From the NCBI RefSeq assembly GCF_026967935.1, contig NZ_JAPVBL010000003.1:675243-739242 (forward strand): 64,000 nucleotides of DNA, given 5' to 3'. Source of the stretch: Modestobacter sp. VKM Ac-2982. Lineage in GTDB: Bacteria > Actinomycetota > Actinomycetes > Mycobacteriales > Geodermatophilaceae. A model generated the notes under the pieces. The model was given only the letters and a program-made list of their open reading frames with translations, searched no databases and was not told where the DNA came from. Within the stretch, counting starts at the first letter, position 1, and each line of letters begins with the position of its first letter. A program made the translations under genes and the position numbers. Positions 47,946 through 56,619 of the stretch are shown one piece after another.

Positions 47946-49307
47946 GTGGCCGACCGCACCGAGATCACCCCTGCTGGCGAGCACCCCGACGACCGGCAGC
48001 AGCAGATCGTCGACGTCCTCGTCGACGCCTTCTCCGGCCTGATGGCCGCCGACGCCGATGCCTTCCGGACCAAGTTCCGCAAGATGGCGGCGGACCCCTT
48101 CGCCTTCTACCGCGGGTCGGCGTGCCTGTTCTACGCCGACATGGCGACGCTGGAGGACCGCTGGTGTGACGAGCGGACGTCGCGCGTGTGGATCCAGGGT
48201 GACCTGCACGCGGAGAACTTCGGCACCTACATGGACGGCCAGGGGCGGATCGTCTTCGACGTCAACGACTTCGACGAGGCCTACCTCGGTCACGTCAGCT
48301 GGGACCTGCGCCGGTTCGCCGCCAGCTTCGCCCTGCTGGCCTGGCGCAAGGCGCTCGGCGACGACGTGATCGACGCCGTGCTCCGCCGGTACCTGGAGTG
48401 CTACCTCGACCAGGTGCACGCCTTCGTCGCCGCCGACGACGACCGCTCCTTCGCCCTCCGCCGGGAGAACACCGAGGGCGCGGTGCACGAGCTCGTCCTG
48501 GAGACCACCGAGCACACCCGGATCGCCCTGCTGGAGCGGATGACGGTGATCGAGGGGCACCAGCGCCGCTTCACCGACCGCCCGCGCACCCGCCGGCTGG
48601 ACGACGCCGAGCGCGACCGCGTGCTGGCCGCGGTGGAGCGCTACCGGGAGACCCTGCCGCCGGGCAAGCGCCGCCGGGAGGTCACCTACGACGTCAAGGA
48701 CGTCGTCGCCACCGGGGGCTTCGGCATCGGCAGCGCGGGGTTGCCGGCCTACAACGTGCTGATCGAGGGGTACGACCAGGCGCTGGAGAACGACGTGGTC
48801 CTGTCGATGAAGCAGGGCAACGTGTCGGCCCCCAGCCGGGTGGTGACCGACCCGGAGATCCGCCGGCACTTCGAGCACGAGGGGCACCGGACGGCGATGA
48901 GCCAGCGGGCGCTGCAGTCCTACGCCTCGAGCTTCCTCGGGCACACCGAGATCGACGGCGTGGGCTTCGTGGTGGCCGAGCTCTCGCCCTACGAGCTGGA
49001 CCTGGACTGGGAGGACCTGACCGAGCCCGAGGAGATCCTGCCGGTCGTCGCCCAGCTGGGGCGGGCCACGGCCAAGATGCACTGCGTCGGGGACGCCGAC
49101 AGCGACCACGAGCTGGTCGACTTCCAGACCGAGGAGGCGATCACCGAGATGATCGGCGACCGGCGGGAGGAGTTCATCGCCGACCTGATCGCCTTCGCGC
49201 ACTCCTACGCCGAGCGCACCCGTGCCGACCACCGGCTCTTCGTGAACGCCTTCCGCTCCGGCAAGATCCCCGGGGTCAGCTCCAGCGGAGCCCACCCGGT
49301 CACCTGA
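47946..49307 (+). CDS. DUF2252 family protein (kinase-like fold)
   Basis: Cytosolic protein of 453 residues, function unknown; the family is distantly related to aminoglycoside phosphotransferase-type kinases. Motifs seen: FYRGSACLFYADM near residue 55, the highly conserved GDLHAENFGTYMDGQGRIVFDVNDFDEA (with the GDLH and DVNDFDE acidic motifs that would correspond to catalytic-loop and metal residues), VLSMKQGNVSA, GHRTAMSQRALQ, and GRATAKMHCVGDADS. The stop overlaps the convergent GNAT gene by 8 bp. GTG at 47946 is chosen from the promoter spacing; a much longer upstream reading crosses the divergent SGNH gene. Confidence 0.9.
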   Translation: MADRTEITPAGEHPDDRQQQIVDVLVDAFSGLMAADADAFRTKFRKMAADPFAFYRGSACLFYADMATLEDRWCDERTSRVWIQGDLHAENFGTYMDGQGRIVFDVNDFDEAYLGHVSWDLRRFAASFALLAWRKALGDDVIDAVLRRYLECYLDQVHAFVAADDDRSFALRRENTEGAVHELVLETTEHTRIALLERMTVIEGHQRRFTDRPRTRRLDDAERDRVLAAVERYRETLPPGKRRREVTYDVKDVVATGGFGIGSAGLPAYNVLIEGYDQALENDVVLSMKQGNVSAPSRVVTDPEIRRHFEHEGHRTAMSQRALQSYASSFLGHTEIDGVGFVVAELSPYELDLDWEDLTEPEEILPVVAQLGRATAKMHCVGDADSDHELVDFQTEEAITEMIGDRREEFIADLIAFAHSYAERTRADHRLFVNAFRSGKIPGVSSSGAHPVT

Positions 49308-49764
49308 TCGGCAGCTCGATCATCATGCCGCGGTGCCCACCCACCGGCCGGAGGTCGTACTCGTCGGTGATGATCGTGAAACCCAGCCGCTCGTAGAAGC
49401 CGACGGCGGACGCCCGGGCATCGCACCAGACCAGCTGGCCGCCGAGAGCCGACACCCGGGCCAGGCCCTCGGCCACCAGGGCCCGGCCGGCCCCGAGCCC
49501 CCGCACCCGCGGGTCGGTGGCCATGCCCCGCAGCTGCCAGGAGCCCTCGCCCTCCCGCCAGGGGCAGTCGCGCGGGTGGAAGCGGACCACGCCGACCACC
49601 TCGTCCCCGTCGACCCGGGCGGCGAGGTGCAGCGTGTACGGGGCGTCGTCCTCGTCGATCTCGACCGGCCGGCCCTGGCGCAGCTCCTGGGCGCGCAGCG
49701 GGTAGGTGGTCGCCGCGTCCACCTGTTCGATGGTGATCGTCCCGGTCTCCGCCTCGGTGGTCAC
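49300..49764 (-). CDS. GNAT family N-acetyltransferase
   Basis: 154-residue acyltransferase using acetyl-CoA. The GNAT core is clear: HLAARVDGDEVVGVVRFHP (strands 2-3), the pyrophosphate-binding loop LRGMATDPRVRGLGAGRALVA (R/Q-x2-G-x-G/A at RVRGLGAG), and the C-terminal motif VGFYERLGFTIITDEYDL. The late LPVGGHRGMMIEL-like ending resembles ElaA/phospholipid-type GNATs, but the substrate is not predictable. GTG start. Its 3' end overlaps the end of the DUF2252 gene on the other strand by 8 bp. Confidence 0.88.
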   Translation of the reverse strand: MTTEAETGTITIEQVDAATTYPLRAQELRQGRPVEIDEDDAPYTLHLAARVDGDEVVGVVRFHPRDCPWREGEGSWQLRGMATDPRVRGLGAGRALVAEGLARVSALGGQLVWCDARASAVGFYERLGFTIITDEYDLRPVGGHRGMMIELPIR

Positions 49765-49825
49765 GACAACAGTCTCCCCGATCCCGGACCAGCGCGTCGT
49801 TCGCGCACGGAGCGACCACGGTCGG

Positions 49826-51820
49826 TCACCGACCGCGGCGGCCGCGACGCGCGCGCAGGTAGTCGGCGACGACGTACTCGCCGAGCCGCTCGCTGTCGGG
49901 CTGGAAGACCCGCCCGCCGGCCCGTGCGGTGATGTCGTGCACGAACTCGACCAGCCCGGGCTCCGGGTCCAGCGCGAACACGTTGAGCGTCGCCCCCGAA
50001 CGGGCCACCCGCTCCACCTCGGCCACCGTGCGGGCGATCGTCTCGGGCATCGGCGGCCAGCAGAAGTACGGCGTCCCGTCGTCCTCCAGGTGGGCCGTCG
50101 GTTCGCCGTCGGTGACCACCAGCACCACCGGCTCGGCGTCCCGGTGCCGGGCCAGGAAGCGGCGGGCCAGCATCAGGCCGTGCTGCAGGTTGGTGCCCTG
50201 CAGGGTGTCCACGCTCAGCTCGGCCAGCGTCTCCGGGCGCAGCACCTGGGCGGTGGAGGAGAAGCCGATGATCTCGATGGCGTCCTGCGGGAACTGGGTG
50301 GTCACCAGCGAGTGCAGGGCCATCGCCGTGGACTTCGCCGCGCCCCAGGTGCCGCGCAGCGCCATCGAGTAGGAGAGGTCGACCAGCAGGGCCACCGCGG
50401 CCCCGGTGCGCCGCTCGGTCTCCACCACCTCGAAGTCCTCGACGGCGATCTGCACCTGGCGCTGGCCCTCCTCACGGGGGCTGCCGGCGCTGCGCAGCAC
50501 CGCGTTGCGCACCGTGCGGACGACGTCCAGCGGCTGCTCGTCGCCGAACCGCCATTCCCTCGAGGCGCCGGTCAGCTCCCCGGCGGCACCGGCGTCGGCG
50601 ACGTCGTGCTCCCCGCGACCGGTGGCCGACAGCTTCGCGAACACCCGGCGCAGGGCCGTGGCACCCAGCCGGCGCACCGCCTTGGGGGAGAGCTGCAGCG
50701 CCCCCTCGGAGCGGTCGAGCCAGCCCTGCCGCTCCAGCTCCCGCTCCAGCCGGCGCAGCGCCGCGAGGTCGTCGACGGCCGACCGGCCCAGCGCCTGCTC
50801 CAGCAGCTCCTCGTCGACGTCGGCCAGCGAGGCGCCGGCGTAGCCCTGGGAGAGCTGCTGGGACAGCGCCTCCAGGTCCGCGAGCTCGGCGACGGCGGTC
50901 GTCGCGTCGCCCAGCCCCAGCGGCTGGTCCCCGTCCGGGACCGGGCCGCGCTGGCCCCACGGCAGGTCCGGCCGGGCCTGCCGCAGCGCGTCGGACAGGT
51001 GCGCCATCTCGCTCTGCAGCCCGAGGTCGCCCATCGCCTGGCCCATCAGGTCCTGCAGCTCGGCGCGCTGCTCGGGGGAGAGACCGGCCATCATCCGCTC
51101 CTGGGCGGCTGCCCGGCGGGCGAGGGAGTCGATCAGCTCCTCCACCGACTGCGGGTCGTCGGGGAAGAACTGCCCGTGCCGGTCCATGAAGTCGGCGAAC
51201 TGCTGGTCGGTGTCCTCGCCCCGGTTGTGCGCGTCGACCAGGGCGGAGAGGTCGGCGACCATGTCCTTGACCGCCTGCATCGCGGCGCCGTCGCCGTCCT
51301 GCATCTGCTGCAGGGCCTGCTTCATCCCCTGGAACGAGCTGTCCAGCACCTCCTGCCGGAGCAGGTCCTCGATCTCGCGGTAGGCCTGGGCGGCCTCCGG
51401 GGAACGCCAGGCGTGGTCCTTGAGCGCCCGGACGGCCCCGGCGGTGTCCTCGGGCAGGGCGTCGAGCTCGGCCTCGGCCAGCCGGGCCGCGTCGTCGGGG
51501 TCGGGGAACAGCGCCGTCCGCTCGGCCTCGACGGCCTGGTCCAGCAGCTCCCGGACCTGTTCCAGCGTGCCGTCCAGCCGGCCGGCCTCGCGGGCCTGCC
51601 GGAGCCGGTCCCGGACGTTGCGGCGCAGCTGGTCCAGCCCGCGCCGGCCGTCGACGCCGCGGCGCAGCAGGTCCCGCATCGCCTCCCGGACGCCGCTGCC
51701 GGCCAGCACCTGGTCGCCGATCTCGTCGACCGCGGCCGCCACGTCGTAGGGCGGCGCCAGGGGGTCGGGCCCGCCCCGCCACTTGCCGTACCGGTACCCG
51801 CCGTGCCGTCGCTGGGGCAC
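49826..51820 (-). CDS. VWA domain-containing protein partnered with a MoxR-like ATPase
   Basis: 664-residue cytosolic protein. Residues about 20-440 are helical, charged and rich in Asp/Glu/Gln (RDLLRRGVDGRRGLDQLRR; MVADLSALVDAHNRGEDTDQQFADFMDRH). The C-terminal 200 residues form a von Willebrand A domain with MIDAS motif DLSYSM in VALLVDLSYSMALRG, followed by a conserved Thr/Asp region LVVTDGEPTAHLEDDG. In MoxR AAA systems such a protein acts with the ATPase as a chelatase-like chaperone for cofactor or complex assembly. The GTG start is 1 bp after the stop of the AAA gene, so the two are co-translated. Target unknown. Confidence 0.88.
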   Translation of the reverse strand: MPQRRHGGYRYGKWRGGPDPLAPPYDVAAAVDEIGDQVLAGSGVREAMRDLLRRGVDGRRGLDQLRRNVRDRLRQAREAGRLDGTLEQVRELLDQAVEAERTALFPDPDDAARLAEAELDALPEDTAGAVRALKDHAWRSPEAAQAYREIEDLLRQEVLDSSFQGMKQALQQMQDGDGAAMQAVKDMVADLSALVDAHNRGEDTDQQFADFMDRHGQFFPDDPQSVEELIDSLARRAAAQERMMAGLSPEQRAELQDLMGQAMGDLGLQSEMAHLSDALRQARPDLPWGQRGPVPDGDQPLGLGDATTAVAELADLEALSQQLSQGYAGASLADVDEELLEQALGRSAVDDLAALRRLERELERQGWLDRSEGALQLSPKAVRRLGATALRRVFAKLSATGRGEHDVADAGAAGELTGASREWRFGDEQPLDVVRTVRNAVLRSAGSPREEGQRQVQIAVEDFEVVETERRTGAAVALLVDLSYSMALRGTWGAAKSTAMALHSLVTTQFPQDAIEIIGFSSTAQVLRPETLAELSVDTLQGTNLQHGLMLARRFLARHRDAEPVVLVVTDGEPTAHLEDDGTPYFCWPPMPETIARTVAEVERVARSGATLNVFALDPEPGLVEFVHDITARAGGRVFQPDSERLGEYVVADYLRARRGRRGR

Positions 51821-51821
51821 G

Positions 51822-53291
51822 TCAGGCTCCGTAGACCGTGCGGGAGCCGTCGGTGTCCTTGGCCAGCCGGCGGGTCAGCCACAGCCCCTCGAGCGCAAAC
51901 TCGACGGCGGCGGCGGCCTGCTCGGCGGACTGCTCCCCCTCGGGGACCCCCAGCCGGCCCAGCAGCTGCGCCAGGTGCGGGATCGTGCCCAGCTGCCCGA
52001 GCAGGACGGCGGCCGGCACCAGGTCGCCGGACTCCACGGTGTCCCCGCCGGTGAAGTGCTCCTGCAGGCCGGTGAGGTCCAGACCGCCGCAGCGGGCGCG
52101 GAAGGTCTGGGCGGTGGCCTGCCGGAGCAGGTGCTCGAGGACCTCGAGGCTGCGGTCGTCGTCGGCGTCGTTGCCGGCGTCGGCGAACTCCACCTTGCCG
52201 CGGCTGGCCGGGACGATGCTCGGCAGGTCGACCACCCGGGCGACCGGTCGGCTCTCCCCGGCGACCGCGGCCCGGCGCACCGCGGAGGCGGCCACCGTCT
52301 CCAGCCCGGCGATGGCGAACCGGGCGCTGACCCCGGAGCGCTGGTCGACGTGGCTGGACTCGCGGACCAGCCGGGTGAACCGGGCGACGATCTCCACCAG
52401 GTGCTGGGGCACCAGCGGGGTGGCGAACTCGCCGCTGCCGCCCAGCCAGGTGGTCTGCGCCTCCTGCTCGAGCAGCCGCACCTCGTCGGCGAGCTCGATC
52501 GGGTAGTGGGTGCGCACCTCGGCGCCGAACCGGTCCTTGAGCGGGGTGATGATCCGGCCGCGGTTGGTGTAGTCCTCGGGGTTGGCGCTGGCCACCAGCA
52601 GCAGGTCCAGCGGCAGCCGCACCCGGTAGCCACGGATCTGGATGTCCCGCTCCTCCAGCACGTTGAGCAGGGCCACCTGGATCCGCTCGGCCAGGTCGGG
52701 CAGCTCGTTGACGCTGAAGATGCCGCGGTTGGTGCGCGGCACCAGCCCGTAGTGGACCGTCTCCGGGTCGCCCAGGGTGCGGCCCTCGGCGACCTTGATC
52801 GGGTCGACGTCGCCGATCAGGTCGCCGACGCTGGTGTCGGGGGTGGCCAGCTTCTCGCCGAACCGCTCGCTGCGGTGCAGCCAGCCGACGGGGGTGGCGT
52901 CGCCGTGCTCGGCGACCTGCCGGTGCCCCCAGACGCTGATCGGCTGCAGCGGGTGCTCGTTGAGCTCGCTGCCGACCAGCACGGGGGTCCACTCGTCGAG
53001 CAGGCCGACCAGGGTGCGGATCAGCCGGGTCTTGCCCTGGCCGCGTTCGCCGAGCAGCACGAGGTCGTGCCCGGCGATGAGCGCCCGTTCCACTTCGGGG
53101 ACGACGGTGTCCTCGAACCCGACGATGCCGGGCAGGGTGGGCTCCCCGGCAGCCAGCCGGGCGAGCAGGTTCTGGCGGATCTCGGCCTTGACCGGCCGGG
53201 GGGCGGCTCCGCTGGCGCGGAGCTCGCCGAGAGTGGTGGGAGCGGGAGGGGTGGGGGACTGGGTGGTCCCCGTCAGTGCGGCGTCCGTCAC
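51822..53291 (-). CDS. MoxR/magnesium-chelatase-like AAA ATPase
   Basis: 489-residue AAA+ ATPase. Walker A is LLGERGQGKTRLIR at about residues 78-91, Walker B-type FSVNELPDLAERIQ with the chelatase-family NELPDL, sensor 1 in LLVASANPEDYTNRG, and the arginine finger region ITPLKDRFG. This is the arrangement of BchI/MoxR-type ATPases that work with VWA partners. The C-terminal helical lid and an extra domain of about 150 residues (from RQATAQTFRARCGG) follow. I chose the GTG at 53291; the longer upstream frame overlaps the divergent ilvA start. TACCGT lies 7 nt before it. The VWA gene follows immediately. Confidence 0.9.
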   Translation of the reverse strand: MTDAALTGTTQSPTPPAPTTLGELRASGAAPRPVKAEIRQNLLARLAAGEPTLPGIVGFEDTVVPEVERALIAGHDLVLLGERGQGKTRLIRTLVGLLDEWTPVLVGSELNEHPLQPISVWGHRQVAEHGDATPVGWLHRSERFGEKLATPDTSVGDLIGDVDPIKVAEGRTLGDPETVHYGLVPRTNRGIFSVNELPDLAERIQVALLNVLEERDIQIRGYRVRLPLDLLLVASANPEDYTNRGRIITPLKDRFGAEVRTHYPIELADEVRLLEQEAQTTWLGGSGEFATPLVPQHLVEIVARFTRLVRESSHVDQRSGVSARFAIAGLETVAASAVRRAAVAGESRPVARVVDLPSIVPASRGKVEFADAGNDADDDRSLEVLEHLLRQATAQTFRARCGGLDLTGLQEHFTGGDTVESGDLVPAAVLLGQLGTIPHLAQLLGRLGVPEGEQSAEQAAAAVEFALEGLWLTRRLAKDTDGSRTVYGA

Positions 53292-53304
53292 CTCGACCAC
53301 GGTA
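53292..53304 (-). promoter_or_regulatory. MoxR-VWA operon promoter, predicted leaderless
   Basis: On the minus strand TACCGT (53304-53299) ends 7 nt before the GTG at 53291. Confidence 0.5.
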
Positions 53305-53369
53305 CGACGGACCTGTGACACCCGGGTGTCCGTCGGCCCGCGCACCTGGGGACTGCGAAGATCGACGGC

Positions 53370-54596
53370 GTGTCCGTCCCCGGTGCAGTGCCCCTGGTCA
53401 GCGGGGCCGACGTCGAGTCGGCCGCGCACCTGCTCGACGGCGTCGTGCGCCGGACGCCGCTGGAGCACTCCCGGGCACTGGCCGAACGGGTCGGTGGGCC
53501 GGTGTGGCTCAAGTGCGAGAACCTGCAGCGCACCGGCTCGTTCAAGATCCGCGGGGCCTACACCAGGATCGCCCGGCTCAGCGACGCCGAGCGCGCCCGG
53601 GGCGTGGTCGCGGCCAGCGCCGGCAACCACGCGCAGGGCGTCGCGCTGGCCGCCCGCGAGCTCGGTGCGGCCGCGACCGTCTTCATGCCGGAGAGCGCGC
53701 CGCTGCCCAAGGTCGCCGCGACCCGCGGCTACGGCGCCGACGCCCGTCTCGGCGGGGAGACCCTCACCGAGGCGATCGTCTCGGCGGTGGAGTTCGCCGA
53801 CCGGACCGGCTCGGTCTTCATCCACCCCTTCGACCACCCCGACGTCATCGCCGGGCAGGGCACCGTGGGCCTGGAGGTCCTCGACCAGTGCCCCGACGTG
53901 GCGACGGTGGTGGTCTGCACCGGCGGCGGCGGCCTGGTCTCCGGGATCGCCGCGGCGGTGAAGGCCCGTCGGCCCGACGTCCGGGTGGTCGCCGTCCAGG
54001 CGGGGATGGCGGCCGCCTTCCCCGCCTCACTGGCCGCCGGCCGGCCGGTGCCCCTGACCAGCATGGCGACGATGGCCGACGGCATCGCCGTCGCCGCCCC
54101 CGGCGACCTCACCCTGGCGCACGTCTCCGGCCTGGTCGACGACGTCGTGACGGTCAGCGAGGGCGACCTCTCCCGGGCGCTGCTGTTCTGCCTGGAGCGG
54201 GCCAAGCTGGTGGTCGAGCCGGCCGGGGTGGCCGCGGTCGCCGCGCTGCTGGCCGACCCCACCGCGTTCGCCCCGCCGGTCGTCGCGGTCGTCTCCGGCG
54301 GCAACATCGACCCGGTGCTGATGATGAAGGTCGTCCAGCACGGCATGGCCGCCGCCGGGCGCTACCTGTCCCTCCGGGTGCAGGTGCCCGACCGGCCGGG
54401 GTCACTGGCCGGGCTGCTGCGTGAGCTGGCCGGTCTGGCCGCCAACGTGCTGTCGGTCGAGCACGAGCGGTTGACGCCGCGCCTGGTGCTGGGCGAGGTG
54501 GAGGTCGGCGTGCACCTGGAGACCCGCGGCCCCGACCACGCCGAGCACGTGCTGGCCGCACTCTCCGCGGCCGGGTACGCCCCGCGCGTGGACTGA
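53370..54596 (+). CDS. ilvA: Threonine ammonia-lyase (biosynthetic-type with ACT domain)
   Basis: PLP enzyme that deaminates threonine to 2-oxobutyrate for isoleucine, or acts catabolically. The PLP lysine is K59 in RTGSFKIRGAY. The phosphate-binding SAGNHAQGVAL and CTGGGGLVSGIA loops and VVSGGNIDP are present. The C-terminal ACT-like domain (about residues 330-405: LSLRVQVPDRPGSLAGLLRELA) should sense an amino acid, giving a 408-residue enzyme like actinobacterial IlvA/TdcB types. GTG start at 53370, 78 bp from the divergent MoxR gene. Biosynthetic and catabolic roles cannot be separated here. Confidence 0.93.
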   Translation: MSVPGAVPLVSGADVESAAHLLDGVVRRTPLEHSRALAERVGGPVWLKCENLQRTGSFKIRGAYTRIARLSDAERARGVVAASAGNHAQGVALAARELGAAATVFMPESAPLPKVAATRGYGADARLGGETLTEAIVSAVEFADRTGSVFIHPFDHPDVIAGQGTVGLEVLDQCPDVATVVVCTGGGGLVSGIAAAVKARRPDVRVVAVQAGMAAAFPASLAAGRPVPLTSMATMADGIAVAAPGDLTLAHVSGLVDDVVTVSEGDLSRALLFCLERAKLVVEPAGVAAVAALLADPTAFAPPVVAVVSGGNIDPVLMMKVVQHGMAAAGRYLSLRVQVPDRPGSLAGLLRELAGLAANVLSVEHERLTPRLVLGEVEVGVHLETRGPDHAEHVLAALSAAGYAPRVD

Positions 54597-54747
54597 CCGG
54601 CGTGGACCGATGACTTCTCCGGGCGGGGCGGGTCTGCACCCCTGAGCCGTCGCACCGCGACGGACCGCCTGTCGTCGCGAGGAGTGTTCATGGAACGGAC
54701 CCGCCGGGTGCCCGGAAAAGGCAGTGAGAACTGTGGGCGGACGGGCC

Positions 54748-54760
54748 TAGCGTGCCTGGC
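54748..54760 (+). promoter_or_regulatory. ABC exporter operon promoter, predicted leaderless
   Basis: TAGCGT (54748-54753) ends 7 nt before the ATG at 54761. Confidence 0.55.
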
Positions 54761-55762
54761 ATGACCGATGCCGTCGTCGTCGAGGGGCTCGTGAAGCGCT
54801 TCGGTGAGAACACCGCGCTCGGTGGGGTCGACCTCACCGTGTCCGAGGGCACCGTCCTCGGGCTGCTGGGGCCCAACGGCGCCGGCAAGACCACCGTCGT
54901 CCGGATCCTGAGCACCCTGCTGCAGCCCGACGAGGGCCGGGCGGAGGTGGCCGGCCTCGACGTGCGCACCCAGGCCGACCAGGTGCGGGCCATGATCGGG
55001 CTGACCGGCCAGTACGCCGCGGTCGACGAGTACCTGACGGGTGCGGAGAACCTGGAGATGGTCGGGCGGCTCTACCGCCTGGGCAAGCGGGAGGCCAGGT
55101 CGCGCGCCGGCCAGCTGCTGGAGCGCTTCGACCTGTCCGACGCGGCGAACCGCCCGGCGAAGACGTACTCCGGCGGCATGCGCCGGCGGCTGGACATCGC
55201 CGCCTCCCTCATCGCCCGGCCACGGGTTCTGTTCCTCGACGAGCCGACGACCGGGCTCGACCCCCGCAGCCGGCTCGGCATGTGGGAGTTCATCGCCGAC
55301 CTGGTCAGCGACGGGACGACGATCCTGCTCACCACCCAGTACCTGGAGGAGGCCGACCGCCTGGCCGACCGGATGGTCGTCATCGACCGCGGCAAGGTGA
55401 TCGCCCGCGGCACCGCCGACGAGCTGAAGGCCCAGGTCGGTGGCGAGCGGCTGGAGCTCACCGTGGGCACCGTCGAGCAGCTCGCGGTGGTGACCGACGC
55501 CCTGCGTCCGCTCTCCCACGGCGAGCTGCACGCCGACCGGCAGACCCGGCGGCTGTCGGTGCCGGTCACCGGCGGCACCGACACGCTGGCCGAGGCGCTG
55601 CGCCGGCTCGCCGGCACCAGCGCGCAGGTGCTCGACATCGGCCTGCGCCGACCCGACCTGGACGACGTCTTCCTGACCCTCACCGGCCGCTCCGCCGAGG
55701 ACGCCGACACCACGACCGACGCCGAGGACTCGGCCACCGTCAGTGCAGGAGCGCAGTCATGA
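54761..55762 (+). CDS. DrrA-like ABC transporter ATP-binding protein
   Basis: ATPase of a drug- or lipid-export ABC-2 system. Walker A GLLGPNGAGKTTVV is at about residues 33-46, the Q-loop in GLTGQYAAVDEYLTG, signature YSGGMRRRLDIA, Walker B RVLFLDEPTTGLDP and the H/Q switch ILLTTQYLEEADRL, all intact. The C-terminal 85 residues match the regulatory extension of daunorubicin-resistance DrrA (RRPDLDDVFLTLTG). I chose ATG 54761 (333 aa) over GTG 54752 because of the promoter spacing. Its stop overlaps the permease start. Substrate unknown. Confidence 0.93.
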   Translation: MTDAVVVEGLVKRFGENTALGGVDLTVSEGTVLGLLGPNGAGKTTVVRILSTLLQPDEGRAEVAGLDVRTQADQVRAMIGLTGQYAAVDEYLTGAENLEMVGRLYRLGKREARSRAGQLLERFDLSDAANRPAKTYSGGMRRRLDIAASLIARPRVLFLDEPTTGLDPRSRLGMWEFIADLVSDGTTILLTTQYLEEADRLADRMVVIDRGKVIARGTADELKAQVGGERLELTVGTVEQLAVVTDALRPLSHGELHADRQTRRLSVPVTGGTDTLAEALRRLAGTSAQVLDIGLRRPDLDDVFLTLTGRSAEDADTTTDAEDSATVSAGAQS

Positions 55763-56565
55763 CCACCCTGGCCGAGACGGTCTCCGACAGCGTCGTCATC
55801 ACCAAGCGCAACCTGATCAAGGTCAAGCGGGTGCCCGACCTGATCGTCTTCGCGACGCTGTCGCCGATCATGTTCGTGGTGCTGTTCCGCTACATCTTCG
55901 GTGGCGCCATCAACCTGCCGCCGGGCATCAGCTACGCCGAGTTCCTGCTGCCGGGCATCTTCGCCCAGACGGTGGTCTTCGGCTCCACCGTGACCGGGGC
56001 GAGCATCGCCGAGGACCTCCAGAAGGGGCTGATCGACCGGTTCCGGTCGCTGCCGATGTCCCGGTCGGCGGTGCTGATCGGCCGCACCGTCGCCGACCTG
56101 GGGCTCAACGTCATCTCGATCACGGTGATGGCGCTGACCGGGTTGGCCGTGGGCTGGCGGATCAACTCCTCGATCGGGGAGGCGATCGGCGGGTTCCTGG
56201 TGCTGCTGGTCTTCGCCTTCGCCATCTCCTGGCTGATGGCGCTGGTCGGCCTGCTCGTCCGCACCCCGGAGGTGGTCAACAACGCGAGCTTCATCGTGAT
56301 CTTCCCGTTGACCTTCGCCTCCAACGCCTTCGTCCCGCTGGAGAGCTTCCCGGCGCCGCTGCGGGCGTTCGCCGAGTGGAACCCGGTCTCCACCGTTGTC
56401 CAGGCGGCCCGGGAACTGTTCGGCAACGTCCCCGCCGGGGCCCCCGTCCCCGACGTCTGGTCGCTGCAGAACCCGGCGCTGTACACCGTGCTGTGGACCA
56501 TCGCGATCCTGGTGGTCTTCGTGCCGCTCGCGGTGCGGGCCTACCTGCGCACTGCCAGCCGCTGA
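55759..56565 (+). CDS. DrrB-like ABC-2 type permease
   Basis: 268-residue membrane subunit with six helices. The ABC-2 permease signature surrounds FAQTVVFGSTVTGASIAEDLQKG, followed by IDRFRSLPMSRSAVLIGR, the coupling segment characteristic of DrrB family exporters. The last helices contain PLTFASNAFVPLES, also typical. It partners the preceding ATPase (4-bp overlap), forming a two-gene export operon ended by a hairpin. Possible substrates include an antibiotic or lipid, but neither neighbour suggests one. Confidence 0.92.
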   Translation: MTTLAETVSDSVVITKRNLIKVKRVPDLIVFATLSPIMFVVLFRYIFGGAINLPPGISYAEFLLPGIFAQTVVFGSTVTGASIAEDLQKGLIDRFRSLPMSRSAVLIGRTVADLGLNVISITVMALTGLAVGWRINSSIGEAIGGFLVLLVFAFAISWLMALVGLLVRTPEVVNNASFIVIFPLTFASNAFVPLESFPAPLRAFAEWNPVSTVVQAARELFGNVPAGAPVPDVWSLQNPALYTVLWTIAILVVFVPLAVRAYLRTASR

Positions 56566-56575
56566 CGGCTCGGCT

Positions 56576-56605
56576 CCGGTCGGCCGTCGGGTGACGGCCG
56601 ACCGG
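56576..56605 (+). terminator. Hairpin after the ABC exporter
   Basis: Perfect 13-bp stem (CCGGTCGGCCGTC and complement) with a GGGT loop, 10 bp after the permease stop and 15 bp before the next ATG. Confidence 0.7.
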
Positions 56606-56619
56606 GTACGGGGGCGAAG

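Noticed and set aside
46841-48169. Plus-strand frame opposite the SGNH hydrolase
   Set aside because: Antisense shadow; the minus frame carries the GDSS, GAND and DEFH catalytic blocks.
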